A DNA stretch of 41,877 nt. Source: Pseudomonadota bacterium. Lineage in GTDB: Bacteria > Pseudomonadota > Alphaproteobacteria > Acetobacterales > Acetobacteraceae. The DNA lies in contig JAKAEC010000009.1 in NCBI GenBank assembly GCA_021818425.1, forward strand, positions 1 through 41,877, read 5' to 3'. The notes beneath the pieces are model-generated. The model was not told where the DNA came from, made no database searches, and saw only the letters and a program-made list of their open reading frames with translations. Positions 8,084 through 16,820 of this stretch are shown here, piece by piece. Made by a program: the position numbers and the translations under genes. Positions within the stretch are counted from its first letter, which is position 1; each line of letters begins with the position of its first letter.

Positions 8084-9075
8084 CTGCCCTCCAGAAGCCG
8101 TGCCGCCTGTACGGCATGGTAGGTGAGGATACCAGAGCAGCCCGCACGCTTGAAACAGATCAACGCTTCCATCATCGCCTTGTCATGATCTAGCCAACCA
8201 TTGCGGGCCGCCGCTTCGATCATCGCATACTCCCCGGAGACTTGGTAGGCGAACACGGGCATGCCGTACTCATCCTTCACTCGGCGGATGATGTCGAGGT
8301 ATGGCATCCCCGGCTTCACCATCACCATGTCAGCGCCCTCGGCGATATCCATAGCGACCTCGCGTAGCGCTTCGTCGGAATTGGCGGGGTCCATCTGGTA
8401 GGTTTTTTTGTCGCCCTTCAAAGCCCCCCGATTACCAACGGCATCCCGAAACGGACCGTAGAAAGAGGAGGCATATTTTGCCGCGTAGCTCATTATGCGG
8501 GTATGAATAAGCCCTTGCTTGTCTAGAGCGGATCGCAGTGCTGCGATCCGCCCATCCATCATGTCCGATGGAGCGATAATGTCTATTCCTGCGTCAGCTT
8601 GGTTTACCGCCTGCTTGGCCAGAATCTCCACGGTTTCATCATTTGCGACGTAGCCATCGCGTAGCACGCCGTCATGGGCATGGTCGGTATAGGGGTCCAG
8701 AGCCACGTCCCCCACCAGCGCGATCTGCGGGAATTCTTTCTTCAGAAGCCGCGCCGCCTGGCACATGAGGTTCTCTGGGTTCAATGCCTCCGTACCTTGT
8801 GAGTCCTTTAGCTCGGTGGGGGTGGCTGGAAACAAAGCGAGCGCCGGGATGTTTAGCTTCGCTGCTGCTTCCACGTGGGCGGCCAGCCCTTCCAGGGTTA
8901 CGCGGTATACGCCTGGCATGGTGGCCACTTCAGTCGGACCGCCGTTTCCCTGGCGTATGAAGATCGGCCAGATCAAATCGTCTACAGAGAGCTTCTGTTC
9001 GGCCACCATGCGGCGGGTAGCATCGTCAAACCGGTTGCGACGCAGCCGCGTCAAGGGAAAATTCTGGGCAATCAT
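8080..9075 (-). CDS. hemB: Delta-aminolevulinic acid dehydratase (porphobilinogen synthase)
   Basis: A 331-residue enzyme that joins two 5-aminolevulinates to porphobilinogen in haem and tetrapyrrole synthesis. The Schiff-base lysine regions are seen in YAAKYASSFYGPFRDA and MVKPGMPYLDIIRRVK, and YQVSGEYAM is conserved. The active-site zinc cysteines of the Escherichia coli type are replaced: the segment reads DVALDPYTDHAHDGVL and has no cysteine. This is the magnesium-dependent class known from Pseudomonas and Bradyrhizobium. The start is the ATG at 9075, with GGAGG just upstream, rather than the longer reading from 9132. It is divergent from the Sel1-repeat gene and overlaps the SDR gene at its end. 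Confidence 0.95.
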   Translation of the reverse strand: MIAQNFPLTRLRRNRFDDATRRMVAEQKLSVDDLIWPIFIRQGNGGPTEVATMPGVYRVTLEGLAAHVEAAAKLNIPALALFPATPTELKDSQGTEALNPENLMCQAARLLKKEFPQIALVGDVALDPYTDHAHDGVLRDGYVANDETVEILAKQAVNQADAGIDIIAPSDMMDGRIAALRSALDKQGLIHTRIMSYAAKYASSFYGPFRDAVGNRGALKGDKKTYQMDPANSDEALREVAMDIAEGADMVMVKPGMPYLDIIRRVKDEYGMPVFAYQVSGEYAMIEAAARNGWLDHDKAMMEALICFKRAGCSGILTYHAVQAARLLEGR

Positions 9076-9229
9076 TTGGCCTCCTTTAGCCTGAATCGTC
9101 CGGCGCCGCGAAGGGGTGCGTACAATGACCATTTGCCAAGCGCAAAATTTGCCTGTGCGACTCCGCTGGTTGTGTTATTTTCTAGACGTAGTTGTTAAAA
9201 ATACATCAAAAACTAAGGCGATATTAATA

Positions 9230-10030
9230 GTGTCAGACAATCTGGCGAGACGTCTGGGGGCGGAAGAGGTGCTGGAGACTATCTTCACCCAGGTGTTGGC
9301 CTTTGGCGCGTTCCAGATTCCCGCCGGCGTTACTAACGCTGACCTACGTGCAGCCCTGGCCTTGGCGCCATCGTTGCAACGCCGTATTTATAATCAGGCA
9401 AAGCTGCGGTTCGGTCCCAAGGTGCGCTCATACGAGCCTTCAGCCGCGGGTTTCCGGATGAGATGGCTTGCCCAGGCGGCACTGGCATTGGCTTTTACGG
9501 CTATTTTCATAATAGCTTGGATGCTCCCGAGAGTCGTAGCCCCGGCAGCGCAACCGATCATAGTCTCGGCGCCGCACCTGACGGAGAAGCCGAGAGTTTT
9601 TTCTCTATCGCCGTGTCCTGTGACCGAGTCTGTGACGAAGCTTCTATCTCTGGCGATGCATGATCCGGCGGCCCTGGCGGTCTTGCAAAGCCGGGCCGCC
9701 ACGGGCAATGCGGATGCCGCTTACGCGCTTGCAACTCTGTTCGATAGCCATCGTACGCGCACGGAAATCACCCTACCAAAAAATGATAAGGCGGCCTTTG
9801 GACTCTATAAGCAGGCAGCGGAGGCTGGCAATGCATTGGCTGAGCTTGCCACTGGGCTGGCTTACCAAACAGGTCGGGGCGTTACCCCGGACGCCGTCCT
9901 GGCAACTGCTTGGTTTCGCGCCGCAGCACTCGACGGCTTGGCGCGGGCGCAAAAAAGCTTGAGGCTTGCCGGTCAGAACGGGGGTAACATTCTCCAGGGC
10001 CGTCACAGCACCAAATTTCCGGTTTCTTGA
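9230..10030 (+). CDS. Sel1-like repeat protein with one membrane helix
   Basis: A protein of about 266 residues with three parts. An N-terminal cytoplasmic part is followed by one clear membrane helix (LAQAALALAFTAIFIIAW). The C-terminal half is made of Sel1-type helical repeats, for example AAFGLYKQAAEAGNALAELA and GLAYQTGRGVTPDAVLATAW. Such repeats bind proteins, and the C-terminal half probably faces the periplasm. The start is uncertain: the frame is open from 9116, but the GTG at 9230 has AAGG about 11 bases upstream and gives a sensible N-terminus. It is divergent from hemB. The reading frame ends 100 bases before an insertion-sequence remnant. The function is unknown. Confidence 0.7.
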   Translation: MSDNLARRLGAEEVLETIFTQVLAFGAFQIPAGVTNADLRAALALAPSLQRRIYNQAKLRFGPKVRSYEPSAAGFRMRWLAQAALALAFTAIFIIAWMLPRVVAPAAQPIIVSAPHLTEKPRVFSLSPCPVTESVTKLLSLAMHDPAALAVLQSRAATGNADAAYALATLFDSHRTRTEITLPKNDKAAFGLYKQAAEAGNALAELATGLAYQTGRGVTPDAVLATAWFRAAALDGLARAQKSLRLAGQNGGNILQGRHSTKFPVS

Positions 10031-10131
10031 GGGGGTGCCGAGGCGGATGCTGTGGGTAAAGCAGCGCTCGGCAGTATTAATCTGCGGAACTCTCGAATTG
10101 ACTAAGCGGGCCACAACATGCAGAACAAATC

Positions 10132-10382
10132 ATGAACCTGTTGCTGCGCGCCTTCAACGAGATGTTCCCCCGACGAGGATGCCGCACGGGCATGGTTTGA
10201 GAAGGCACGATGGCCGAACGGTCCCAAGTGCTGCCACTGCGGTGCGATTGGCAACGCGCTCTACATGCCAAAGACCAGGTTCTGGCACTGCAAGGCATGC
10301 AGGAGGCAGTTCAGCGTCACGGCCGGCACGCCGATGCACCGGACACACCTGCCGCTACTGACATGGGCTCAGGCGATCTTCT
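10132..10382 (+). pseudogene. Truncated, frameshifted IS1595-family transposase N-terminus
   Basis: The ATG at 10132 begins MNLLLRAFNEMFP and then loses frame at a run of five C (10167-10171). Skipping one base restores DEDAARAWFEKARWPNGP, then a zinc ribbon with CCHCG and HCKACRRQF, then TAGTPMHRTHLPLLTW and AQAIF. This order matches the start of IS1595-type transposases: a short helical leader, a zinc ribbon, and then the beginning of the helical DNA-binding part. After about 10382 the similarity ends although the frame stays open to 10606. The catalytic domain is missing, so this is a dead remnant. I see no clear terminal inverted repeats. Confidence 0.75.
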
Positions 10383-10701
10383 CTCAGACGGCCGCCCGGA
10401 GTTACGGTCCGGCCTTTTTGGTTCGGGGTTATTGCTGCGCCTTGGAAGATGGGGCGGCACGAGACCGGCCTCTCGCAAGATTTTATTTTAGCCAAGCCAG
10501 CGGATATAGCATGCCGCATTTTGGGACGGCTATCGCCTTGCTCGCGGAGCTGCCGGCCTTCGACGGAGCCGTGGTCGAAGACGTTGAGCCCAGCGTTGAA
10601 AACTAGTGCCAGATGACATCCGCACTTATCGTACGACGTGGCAGGCAGCCATGCCGGAACGAGTGGTTTCAACCGGTCGGCCTACATGGTAATGGGGCGC
10701 C
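10383..10701. other. Gene-free stretch between the transposase remnant and rpiB
   Basis: No convincing coding sequence. Short frames are open on both strands but none shows a recognisable motif, a good ribosome site, or codon use like the neighbours. It probably contains further decayed insertion-sequence DNA together with the promoter of the rpiB operon. Confidence 0.5.
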
Positions 10702-11160
10702 ATGACTCGTTCTTTGATCCTGGCGCTTGGCGCCGACCATGGTGGTGTGGCGCTGAAGAGCAGGCTCGCGGCAGCGCTCGTCGAGGCTGGGCACGAGGTG
10801 CAGGATTACGGCACGGATGGCACCGCCAGCGTCGATTATCCGGATTTTGCCCATGCGGTTTGCTCAGCCGTGGAAAAGGGGAAGGCCGACCTTGGCGTTC
10901 TGATCTGTGGCACTGGCATTGGCATGTCCATCGCTGCCAATCGCTACCAAGGTATTCGCTGCGGGTTGGCGCATGATGTGACCACCGCCCGCCTGACGCG
11001 CGCGCACAACGATGCCAACGTGTTGGCTCTGGGCGCACGAATCGTCGGAGACGAAGTTGCGCTGGATATTCTGCGCGCCTTCCTCGACACTACATTCGAA
11101 GGCGGGCGCCACGAGCGCCGTCTCGCCAAGCTCAATCAGATTACGGAACACACACCATGA
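10702..11160 (+). CDS. rpiB: Ribose-5-phosphate isomerase B
   Basis: A 152-residue isomerase interconverting ribose 5-phosphate and ribulose 5-phosphate. GADHGG at the N-terminus and the catalytic Cys69 in [15 protein letters not shown] are present, as is the phosphate-binding segment [18 protein letters not shown]. It is the first gene of a nine-gene run. Its product ribulose 5-phosphate is a substrate of the RibB domain encoded downstream, so the grouping makes metabolic sense. The stop overlaps the glyA start by four bases (ATGA). Confidence 0.95.
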   Translation: MTRSLILALGADHGGVALKSRLAAALVEAGHEVQDYGTDGTASVDYPDFAHAVCSAVEKGKADLGVLICGTGIGMSIAANRYQGIRCGLAHDVTTARLTRAHNDANVLALGARIVGDEVALDILRAFLDTTFEGGRHERRLAKLNQITEHTP

Positions 11161-12455
11161 ACGATCAGGTTCTTGCCCCGCGCCTGCAACGCTTTTTCAC
11201 GGCCTCGGTGGCTGAAATTGATCCGGAAATTTCCGCCATCATTGGCCGTGAACTTGCACGTGAGCAGGATGGCATCGAACTGATTGCTTCCGAGAATATC
11301 GTCTCCGCGGCTGTGCTAGCAGCCCAGGGTTCGGTCTTTACCAATAAGTATGCGGAAGGCTATCCGGGTAAGCGCTATTACGGAGGTTGCGGTCCTTCCG
11401 ATGAGATCGAAACGCTGGCCATTGAGCGCGCTAAGAAGATCTTCGGTGCCAACTTTGCCAACGTGCAGGCCAACTCCGGATCTCAAGCCAATCAGTCCGT
11501 GCTGTTGGCACTCGTCAAGCCAGGCGATACCATCCTTGGCATGTCGCTCGCCGCAGGCGGCCATCTTACCCATGGTGCCGCGCCCAACATGTCGGGCAAA
11601 TGGTTCAATGCCATTCAATATGGTGTGCGCGTTGAGGACGGCTTGCTGGATTATGAGGAACTGGAGCGCTTGGCCCGCGCGCATAGCCCTAAGCTGATTA
11701 TCGCTGGTGGTTCCGCTTATCCGCGTTTCATCGATTTTGCGCGTATTCGTGCCGTTGCAGATGAGGTTGGCGCCTTTTTTATGGTCGACATGGCACATTT
11801 TGCGGGTCTCGTAGCGGCAGGCATCTACCCTAGCCCGCTGCCGCATGCTCATGTGGTCACCACCACCACCCACAAGACGTTGCGTGGTCCACGTGGCGGG
11901 ATGGTGCTGACTAATCACGATGATATTGCAAAGAAGATCAATTCCGCCATTTTCCCCGGCCTGCAGGGCGGGCCGCTGATGCATGTTATTGCCGCCAAGG
12001 CCGTAGCTTTCGGTGAGGCGCTTACGCCGGACTTCGTGGCCTACCAGAAGGCGGTTGTCGCCAACGCCAAGGCTCTGGCGGAAACGCTGGTGCAGCAGGG
12101 GCTAGCCATTGTGTCCGGAGGAACCGACTCCCACCTAATGCTGGTCGATCTTCGTCCCAAGAATACCACCGGGAAGGCCGCGGAAGCCTCCCTGGAGCGC
12201 GCGCACATCACAGCCAACAAGAATGCTATCCCATTCGATCCAGCCAAGCCCGCTATCACTTCCGGCATCCGCCTTGGCACTCCCGCTGCCACCACCCGGG
12301 GCTTTGGCATCGCTGAGTTCAAGGAAGTTGGCCAGATGATTGGTGAGGTACTGGATGGCCTTGCCAAGTCCAATGACGGTAGCAATGACGCGGCAGAAGC
12401 CACCGTCGGCGCCAAAGTCAGGGCGCTGTGCGCCCGTTTCCCGATATACCGGTAG
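11157..12455 (+). CDS. glyA: Serine hydroxymethyltransferase
   Basis: A 432-residue pyridoxal-phosphate enzyme converting serine and tetrahydrofolate to glycine and methylene-tetrahydrofolate. Visible features are [24 protein letters not shown], the substrate region of [14 protein letters not shown], and the cofactor lysine Lys240 in [16 protein letters not shown]. The length is normal. It begins inside the stop of rpiB and is followed after 10 bases by nrdR. It supplies one-carbon units and glycine for purine synthesis, the source of the GTP used for riboflavin. Confidence 0.97.
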   Translation: MNDQVLAPRLQRFFTASVAEIDPEISAIIGRELAREQDGIELIASENIVSAAVLAAQGSVFTNKYAEGYPGKRYYGGCGPSDEIETLAIERAKKIFGANFANVQANSGSQANQSVLLALVKPGDTILGMSLAAGGHLTHGAAPNMSGKWFNAIQYGVRVEDGLLDYEELERLARAHSPKLIIAGGSAYPRFIDFARIRAVADEVGAFFMVDMAHFAGLVAAGIYPSPLPHAHVVTTTTHKTLRGPRGGMVLTNHDDIAKKINSAIFPGLQGGPLMHVIAAKAVAFGEALTPDFVAYQKAVVANAKALAETLVQQGLAIVSGGTDSHLMLVDLRPKNTTGKAAEASLERAHITANKNAIPFDPAKPAITSGIRLGTPAATTRGFGIAEFKEVGQMIGEVLDGLAKSNDGSNDAAEATVGAKVRALCARFPIYR

Positions 12456-12465
12456 GCGATCCATC

Positions 12466-12948
12466 ATGCGCTGCCCCTTCTGTGGAGATGCCGACACGCA
12501 GGTGAAGGATAGCCGCCCCACGGACGATGCCAGCGCCATCCGCCGCCGCCGCTTCTGTTCTGGGTGCGGACAACGTTTTACCACTGTTGAGCGTGTGCAG
12601 CTGCGCGAACTTACTGTGATAAAAGCCGACGGTCGCCGCGTGGCGTTCGATCGTGACAAGCTGGCGCGGTCTATCCGCGTGGCGCTGAACAAACGCCCGG
12701 TGGATGAAGAGCGGCAGGAACGGATTGTGAATGGTATTGTCCGCAAGCTTGAAGCTACCGGAGATGGCGAGGTTAGAAGTGAGTCCATCGGCGAGGCTGT
12801 GATGGAAGCCCTGAAGGAGATCGATGCGGTGGCTTATGTCCGCTTCGCCTCGGTTTATAGGGACTTTCGTGAAGCCAAAGATTTTGAAGCTTTTCTGGGT
12901 GGTATGGAAGGCGCGCCACTGGCGCAGCGGGAACCTTTCGGGGAATGA
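12466..12948 (+). CDS. nrdR: Transcriptional repressor NrdR
   Basis: A 160-residue regulator that represses ribonucleotide reductase genes when dATP is high. An N-terminal zinc ribbon is seen as [18 protein letters not shown] and FCSGCGQRF, with four cysteines. The ATP-cone follows from about residue 48 ([20 protein letters not shown]) to [20 protein letters not shown]. The frame is open further upstream into glyA, but the ATG at 12466 is the one that gives the conserved MRCPFC start. It overlaps ribD by four bases. Its place between glyA and ribD is the usual one in many bacteria. Confidence 0.95.
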   Translation: MRCPFCGDADTQVKDSRPTDDASAIRRRRFCSGCGQRFTTVERVQLRELTVIKADGRRVAFDRDKLARSIRVALNKRPVDEERQERIVNGIVRKLEATGDGEVRSESIGEAVMEALKEIDAVAYVRFASVYRDFREAKDFEAFLGGMEGAPLAQREPFGE

Positions 12949-14036
12949 GCGACGAGAATTTTATGCGCGCCGCCCTCGCGCTCGCTAGGCGCGGATTAGG
13001 GCAAACGGCGCCTAATCCAGCTGTTGGCTGCGTGATCGTAAAAAATGGGCGAACAGTCGGGCGCGGTTTCACGTCTCCAGGCGGCCGCCCTCACGCGGAA
13101 GTGAATGCCTTGGCTATGGCGGGTGAGCAGGCGCGCGGCGGCACTGCCTACGTGACCCTGGAGCCATGCGATTTTAAAGGAAAATCAGGACCTTGTACGG
13201 ATGCTTTGATCTTGTCTGGCATCTCTCGCGTGGTGCTGGGCGCACAAGATCCGCACGCTAGAGTGAATGGTAGCGGAATGGCCCGATTACGTGGCGCGGG
13301 CATCAGCGTTATCGAGGGAGTTTTGCGCGCTGAGTGTGAGGCCATGATTTCCGGCTTTGCGTTGGTTCAACGCGAGCAGCGCCCGTTGGTTCGCCTCAAG
13401 CTCGCCACTTCGTTGGATGGTCGGATTGCGACTTCTGGCCGTGAGTCGAAATGGATTACGGGGCCGGAGGCCCGCCGTGTGGTTCATGCCATGCGTGGAC
13501 GGCATGATGCGGTCTTGACCGGCGTGGGGACCGTTCTGGAGGACAATCCGGAGCTCACATGCCGGCTCGAAGGCTTTCGCGCGGTGCCGTTGGTTCGGGT
13601 TGTCGTGGATTCTCACCTGCGCACGCCGCTGCTTTCCAAGCTCGTGCGCGGCGCTACTGAGCATCCGCTCTGGATTTTACACCGGGACGGCGCTGATAAG
13701 TTGCGCCGGCGCGCGCTGGAGGAGGCCGGTGCCAAGCTTATCGAACTCCCCTCGTCGAGCGCCGGGGTGGATCTACAAGCGGGCATGACCGCTCTCGCGC
13801 GGGAGGGTATCACGAGGCTACTGGCCGAGGGCGGTGGCACGCTGGCCGCTGGGTTGCTCCGCGCCGGTCTGGTCGATCGGATTGCATGGTTTCATGCGCC
13901 TTGTGTCATCGGTGGAGATGGCTACCCAGCGGCTCAGGGGTTTGGTGTCGCCAAGCTGGGAGACGCGCCCCGGTTTGAGCTCGTTTCCTCAAGACAGCTG
14001 GGCCATGATATGCTGTCCCAGTTCAAGCGCGTCTGA
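12945..14036 (+). CDS. ribD: Bifunctional riboflavin deaminase/reductase RibD
   Basis: A 363-residue enzyme for the second and third steps of riboflavin synthesis: deamination of the pyrimidine and reduction of its ribose side chain. The N-terminal deaminase holds the zinc site HAEVNAL and [17 protein letters not shown], with two cysteines and the histidine next to the catalytic glutamate. The C-terminal NADPH-dependent reductase starts near residue 145 ([16 protein letters not shown]) and includes [20 protein letters not shown]. It starts inside the nrdR stop and is followed after 14 bases by ribE. Confidence 0.95.
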   Translation: MSDENFMRAALALARRGLGQTAPNPAVGCVIVKNGRTVGRGFTSPGGRPHAEVNALAMAGEQARGGTAYVTLEPCDFKGKSGPCTDALILSGISRVVLGAQDPHARVNGSGMARLRGAGISVIEGVLRAECEAMISGFALVQREQRPLVRLKLATSLDGRIATSGRESKWITGPEARRVVHAMRGRHDAVLTGVGTVLEDNPELTCRLEGFRAVPLVRVVVDSHLRTPLLSKLVRGATEHPLWILHRDGADKLRRRALEEAGAKLIELPSSSAGVDLQAGMTALAREGITRLLAEGGGTLAAGLLRAGLVDRIAWFHAPCVIGGDGYPAAQGFGVAKLGDAPRFELVSSRQLGHDMLSQFKRV

Positions 14037-14050
14037 TAGGCGGCCAGGAT

Positions 14051-14665
14051 ATGTTTACTGGATTGATTACTGGCGTTGGTAGTATTCGCTCTGTTACGCC
14101 CATGGGTGATGGTCAGGATGCGCGCTTTACAATTCAAACACCAGACAACCCGGTATGGAAGACTGCTGAAAAGAAGCTCGGCGCTTCTATCGCCTGCTCG
14201 GGCGTTTGCCTTACGGTGATTGAGGCGGGAGCCGACTGGTTCACGGTGGAGGTTTCCGCCGAGACGCTCGCCCGAACGACGCTTGGTACGTGGCGTGAGG
14301 GCAGTAAGATCAATCTCGAAGGTTCGCTCCGGCTTGGGGATGAACTTGGCGGTCATCTGGTTTCCGGGCATGTCGACGGCCTGGCAACGGTTATTTCGCT
14401 GACGCCCGAAAACGGTTCCACGAGATGGGTTTTTGAATTACCAGCCGCGCTTGCGCCGTTCGTGGCGCCTAAGGGCAGCATTGCGCTCAATGGTGTTTCA
14501 CTCACCGTCAACGAGGTGGAAGGGCACCGCTTCGGCGTGAACATCATTCCCCACACGGCGGTGCATACGAATTTTGCAACGCTGCGCGCCGGAAGCCAGG
14601 TGAATGTGGAAATCGATATGCTAGCGCGCTATCTCGCGCGGCAGCTTAGCTTTAAGGGTGGGTGA
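14051..14665 (+). CDS. ribE: Riboflavin synthase, alpha subunit
   Basis: A 204-residue enzyme that turns two dimethylribityllumazine molecules into riboflavin and a pyrimidine. Two lumazine-binding repeats follow each other: the first begins MFTGLITGVGSI, and the second contains LRLGDELGGHLVSGHVDG. The conserved GVCLTV and GVSLTV mark the equivalent strands of the two repeats. It lies 14 bases after ribD. A 73-base gap with no room for an FMN riboswitch precedes ribB. Confidence 0.95.
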   Translation: MFTGLITGVGSIRSVTPMGDGQDARFTIQTPDNPVWKTAEKKLGASIACSGVCLTVIEAGADWFTVEVSAETLARTTLGTWREGSKINLEGSLRLGDELGGHLVSGHVDGLATVISLTPENGSTRWVFELPAALAPFVAPKGSIALNGVSLTVNEVEGHRFGVNIIPHTAVHTNFATLRAGSQVNVEIDMLARYLARQLSFKGG

Positions 14666-14738
14666 ACGCCGCTTTGCCTGCATGCCTGTATGGCCAGGCT
14701 AGTGTGTTTAGGGCCCTGGCGGGAAAGGATTGCTTTTT

Positions 14739-15884
14739 ATGGACGGCTTGGAATCCCTTATGAGCTCAGGTTTGCAGGACTATATTTCTCCGGCCGCTGA
14801 GATCATCGAGGAGGCCCGCTCAGGGCGCATTTTCATTCTGGTTGATGACGAAGACCGTGAAAATGAGGGGGATCTTGTCATCCCGGCGCAGTTTGCCACG
14901 CCGGATGCGATTAATTTTATGATTAAGCACGCGCGTGGCTTAGTGTGCTTGGCCATGACAAAGGCGCGGTGCGAGGTGCTTGGCCTGCAGCTGATGACAC
15001 AGGCCAACGGCAGCCGGCACGAAACTGCCTTCACGATCTCGATCGAAGCTAGGGAAGGCATCTCTACCGGCATTTCGGCCGCTGACCGGGCTCGGACAGT
15101 CGCGGTGGCCATCAATCCGGAGATGGGGCGCCACGATATTGTCTCGCCTGGCCATATCTTTCCATTGATGGCACGCGATGGCGGTACCTTAATCCGCGCC
15201 GGGCATACGGAAGCGTCGGTAGATATCGCGCGTTTGGCTGGGCTCATACCCGCCGGTGTCATCTGCGAGATCATCAACGATGATGGTACCATGGCCCGCT
15301 TGCCAGAGTTGGTAGCGTTTGCGCAGCGCCACAATATCAAGCTTGGCACCATCGCAGACCTCATCGCTTACCGTCGTACTACCGAGCGGCTGGTGAAGCG
15401 CGTTGAGCAGGGCAATATTACTGCTCAGGATGGCACTTCATGGCGCATGGTTGCGTTCGAGAGCAAGGTAGATGGAATTGAGCATCTGGCCATGATCAAG
15501 GGGGATATTTCCGGCGATGCGCCAGTGCTTGTTCGCATGCACGGCATGGATTTGCTGGGCGACGTTCTAGGCAACGGGCATTTTGCCGCGCTTCAAGGCG
15601 CAATGCGTGAAATTGCGGCTGCGGGGCGCGGCGTAGTGGTGATCGTGCGCGAGCAGCGTGAGAAGGCCATGTCCACCGGCCTGCGGGCCTTGCTTGAGGG
15701 TAAGAGCGGTGGCCGCGATCTTCGTGATTACGGCATCGGGGCTCAAATCCTGCTTGATCTTGGGGTGAAGAATATGATCCTGCTCTCAAACCATAAGCGC
15801 AATATCATTGGTCTGGAGGGATACGGTTTGAATGTCGTAGAGCAACGCGGTCTCTGCGAGGGGACGAAGCATGAGCACCGCTGA
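14739..15884 (+). CDS. ribB: 3,4-dihydroxy-2-butanone 4-phosphate synthase with degenerate GTP cyclohydrolase II domain (RibBX)
   Basis: A 381-residue two-domain protein. The N-terminal domain makes dihydroxybutanone phosphate from ribulose 5-phosphate and looks fully active: DDEDRENEGDL, TRAGHTEASVDIARLAG-like text as RAGHTEASVDIARLAG, and EIINDDGTMARL. The C-terminal domain has the GTP cyclohydrolase II fold, but the zinc cysteines are lost: the usual cysteine-rich segment reads RMHGMDLLGDVLGNGHFAAL. Later landmarks such as RDYGIGAQILLDLGVKN remain. Proteins like this have been described as RibBX and cannot replace RibA, so a true ribA should exist elsewhere. GGAAAGG at 14722-14728 supports the ATG at 14739. 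The 3' end overlaps ribH by 14 bases. Confidence 0.9.
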   Translation: MDGLESLMSSGLQDYISPAAEIIEEARSGRIFILVDDEDRENEGDLVIPAQFATPDAINFMIKHARGLVCLAMTKARCEVLGLQLMTQANGSRHETAFTISIEAREGISTGISAADRARTVAVAINPEMGRHDIVSPGHIFPLMARDGGTLIRAGHTEASVDIARLAGLIPAGVICEIINDDGTMARLPELVAFAQRHNIKLGTIADLIAYRRTTERLVKRVEQGNITAQDGTSWRMVAFESKVDGIEHLAMIKGDISGDAPVLVRMHGMDLLGDVLGNGHFAALQGAMREIAAAGRGVVVIVREQREKAMSTGLRALLEGKSGGRDLRDYGIGAQILLDLGVKNMILLSNHKRNIIGLEGYGLNVVEQRGLCEGTKHEHR

Positions 15885-16350
15885 CGCACCCTCTCCCGAG
15901 GTTCCCGACGTTCCGGGCGCTTCTCCGAAAATTCTGGCTATCACTGCGCCTTATTACCGTAATGTCGTTGATGCCATGCTTGAAGCAGCTAGCAGCGTTT
16001 TTTCGCAGGCCAACGCCTCGCTAGAGACGGTCGAGATTGCCGGGGCGTTCGAGCTGCCCCAAGCACTTGCCATCGCGGCTTCCGCAGGTCTGGCATTCGA
16101 TGGTTTCATCGCGCTCGGCTGCGTGGTGCGGGGGGAAACAGATCATTACGAGTTCATCTGTGCGTCCGCCATGGAGGGTTTGATGCGGGTAGCGGTTGAG
16201 CACCGGTTATGCCTTGGGACCGGGCTGTTGACCGTTGATACTTTGGCCCAGGCCATGGCTCGTTCGCATGAAACAGGTGCCAATAAGGGGGCAGAAGCCG
16301 CTGTCGCTTGTCTTAAACAAATTGCCTTGAAACGCCGGTTTTCCTCGTGA
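15871..16350 (+). CDS. ribH: 6,7-dimethyl-8-ribityllumazine synthase
   Basis: A 159-residue subunit of lumazine synthase, which condenses the RibB and RibD products. Landmarks are VEIAGAFELPQALA, FIALGCVVRGETDHYEFIC with the catalytic histidine, and GTGLLTVDTLAQAMAR. The N-terminal extension of about 20 residues is rich in proline and acidic residues. The start lies inside the end of ribB (14-base overlap) and the stop overlaps nusB by four bases. Confidence 0.95.
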   Translation: MSTADAPSPEVPDVPGASPKILAITAPYYRNVVDAMLEAASSVFSQANASLETVEIAGAFELPQALAIAASAGLAFDGFIALGCVVRGETDHYEFICASAMEGLMRVAVEHRLCLGTGLLTVDTLAQAMARSHETGANKGAEAAVACLKQIALKRRFSS

Positions 16351-16820
16351 CACGCCCGAGAACATTTTCGCGCATTGCCGCCGTTCAGGCGCTTTACCAA
16401 TCCGAACACGCCGAGCTCAGCCCGGAAACGGTGATCGATCAGTTTATCCGGCACCGCATCAGTCAGCTTCCCTGGAAAGGCGGGCTAGAGGATGGCAACT
16501 TGCCAGAGACCGATGTGCCGCTCTTTACCCGTATTGTTCGCACGGCCACTCAGCAGCAAGATGTGATAGACGGCATGATAACCCAGGCACTGCCAGAGGC
16601 TTGGCCAATGCCGCGGCTCGATCCGGTGTTGCGCGCCGCGCTCCGGGCGGGCGGTGCCGAACTCTGGATGGCAGATGGTCCACCAGCGAAGGTAGTGATC
16701 AACGAGTACCTCGACGTGACTCATGGATTTTTTTCGGGTGATGAGCCACGCATGCTGAACGGCGTATTAGACAAGCTGGCGCACCTTCTGCGGCCTGCGG
16801 AATTTGCGTCCACAAGCTGA
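16347..16820 (+). CDS. nusB: Transcription antitermination factor NusB
   Basis: A 157-residue all-helical protein that works with NusE at rRNA boxA sites. It starts from a GTG in the ribH stop and begins TRPRTFSRIAAVQALYQSE. The C-terminal signature VVINEYLDVTHGFFSGDEPR followed by MLNGVLDKLAHLLRP is clear. The ribH-nusB order is common in proteobacteria. It shares one base with the thiL start (TGATG). Confidence 0.95.
   Translation: MTRPRTFSRIAAVQALYQSEHAELSPETVIDQFIRHRISQLPWKGGLEDGNLPETDVPLFTRIVRTATQQQDVIDGMITQALPEAWPMPRLDPVLRAALRAGGAELWMADGPPAKVVINEYLDVTHGFFSGDEPRMLNGVLDKLAHLLRPAEFASTS

Noticed and set aside
11316-11984. 222-codon minus-strand frame inside glyA
   Set aside because: Antisense to conserved serine hydroxymethyltransferase, with a translation lacking any recognisable domain.
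14666-14738. FMN riboswitch before ribB
   Set aside because: The gap is only 73 bases and shows none of the long multi-stem conserved pattern expected for this element.
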